Source: Sphingomonas arvum
GTDB taxonomy: Bacteria > Pseudomonadota > Alphaproteobacteria > Sphingomonadales > Sphingomonadaceae
Direction: 5' to 3'
Assembly: GCF_026013565.1 (NCBI RefSeq)
Contig: NZ_JAPDOB010000002.1
Location: forward strand, 1,116,001 to 1,180,000
Length of the DNA: 64,000 nucleotides
Numbering within the stretch: position 1 is the first letter of the stretch; each line of letters begins with the position of its first letter. The translations under genes were made by a program, and so were the position numbers. Shown here piece after piece: positions 63,902-64,000 of the stretch. The notes beneath the pieces were generated by a model that saw only the letters and a program-made list of their open reading frames with translations, was not told where the DNA came from and did no database searches.

Positions 63902-64000
63902 TGCGTTACTTGCCCCTGACCGATGCCGACCGGCGCCAGATGCTCGACGTGGTCGGCGCCGGCTCGATCGACGAGCTGTTCCGCGATGTGCCGGAGGCGG
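63901..64000 (+). CDS. gcvPA: glycine dehydrogenase subunit 1, 5' part
   Basis: The first 33 residues ([15 protein letters not shown]..., then [14 protein letters not shown]) of the N-terminal half of the split P protein, cut by the window end. The full subunit is about 450 residues and works with GcvPB. The start at 63901 overlaps the methyltransferase stop by one base. The opening is diagnostic of GcvPA, and the operon context makes the call safe. Confidence 0.88.
   Translation, partial: MRYLPLTDADRRQMLDVVGAGSIDELFRDVPEA

Overview
The window looks like a chromosomal segment of a GC-rich alphaproteobacterium, most likely a sphingomonad (Sphingomonas or a close relative). The basis is gene content and order: a regulatory PTS block (EIIA, HPr, a short HprK, RapZ) running into chvG/chvI and pckA, the alphaproteobacterial direct-repeat LexA boxes (GTTC-N7-GTTC) at recA and lexA, a TonB-dependent receptor ending in Phe, and gcvPA split from gcvPB-type organisation. 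No rRNA, CRISPR array, complete insertion sequence or integrase was seen. One tRNA gene (Gly, anticodon CCC) and one riboswitch (tandem glycine) are present.

Layout. 1-1031: end of a CinA-like molybdopterin-binding protein and two small conserved genes. 1271-5500: a three-gene surface-polysaccharide set (flippase, GT2, GT4), then a gene-poor stretch holding a frameshifted carboxylesterase remnant, ending at the 3' end of tRNA-Gly; this is the most island-like part. 6400-9895: a TonB-dependent receptor and a queuosine-precursor transporter. 9973-14733: adenosine kinase, LOG-type phosphoribohydrolase, a concentrative nucleoside transporter, a 2-oxoglutarate/Fe(II) oxygenase and a membrane protein. 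14861-19283: SOS-controlled recA, a Bcr/CflA efflux pump, a glutathione transferase and a Tat-exported M24 peptidase. 19288-23513: VWA protein, cytosolic chemoreceptor, MoxR ATPase and an unknown gene. 23661-28171: tgt flanked by two polytopic membrane proteins, then a VOC protein. 28227-34712: lexA, an orphan trpG/pabA, ppiD, tpiA, secG, pyrG. 34800-39137: trxB and an acyl carrier protein / AMP ligase / PLP decarboxylase set. 39134-45184: translation and repair genes (truA, fmt, recR, def, rmuC, an rRNA/tRNA methylase). 45225-51411: the PTS-HprK-RapZ-ChvGI-PckA block. 52023-54625: acpP, fabF, mltG. 54696-60791: lipoprotein, a decayed SH3 gene, MarR, M17 aminopeptidase, rimO, tonB-like gene, K+ channel and a CsbD-like protein. 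61056-64000: DUF1294 protein and a riboswitch-led gcvT-gcvH-methyltransferase-gcvPA operon, cut by the window end.

Most of the window is ordinary core genome. The parts that deserve a second look are: the carrier-protein/ligase/decarboxylase set that resembles genes seen with exosortase A but has no exosortase here; the adenosine kinase-LOG-NupC operon, which could handle cytokinin ribosides; the TonB receptor beside the queuosine-precursor transporter; the orphan trpG sitting between ppiD and lexA; the soluble chemoreceptor that splits a moxR/VWA pair; and the methyltransferase embedded in the glycine-cleavage operon. None of these is proven to be a new system from sequence alone.
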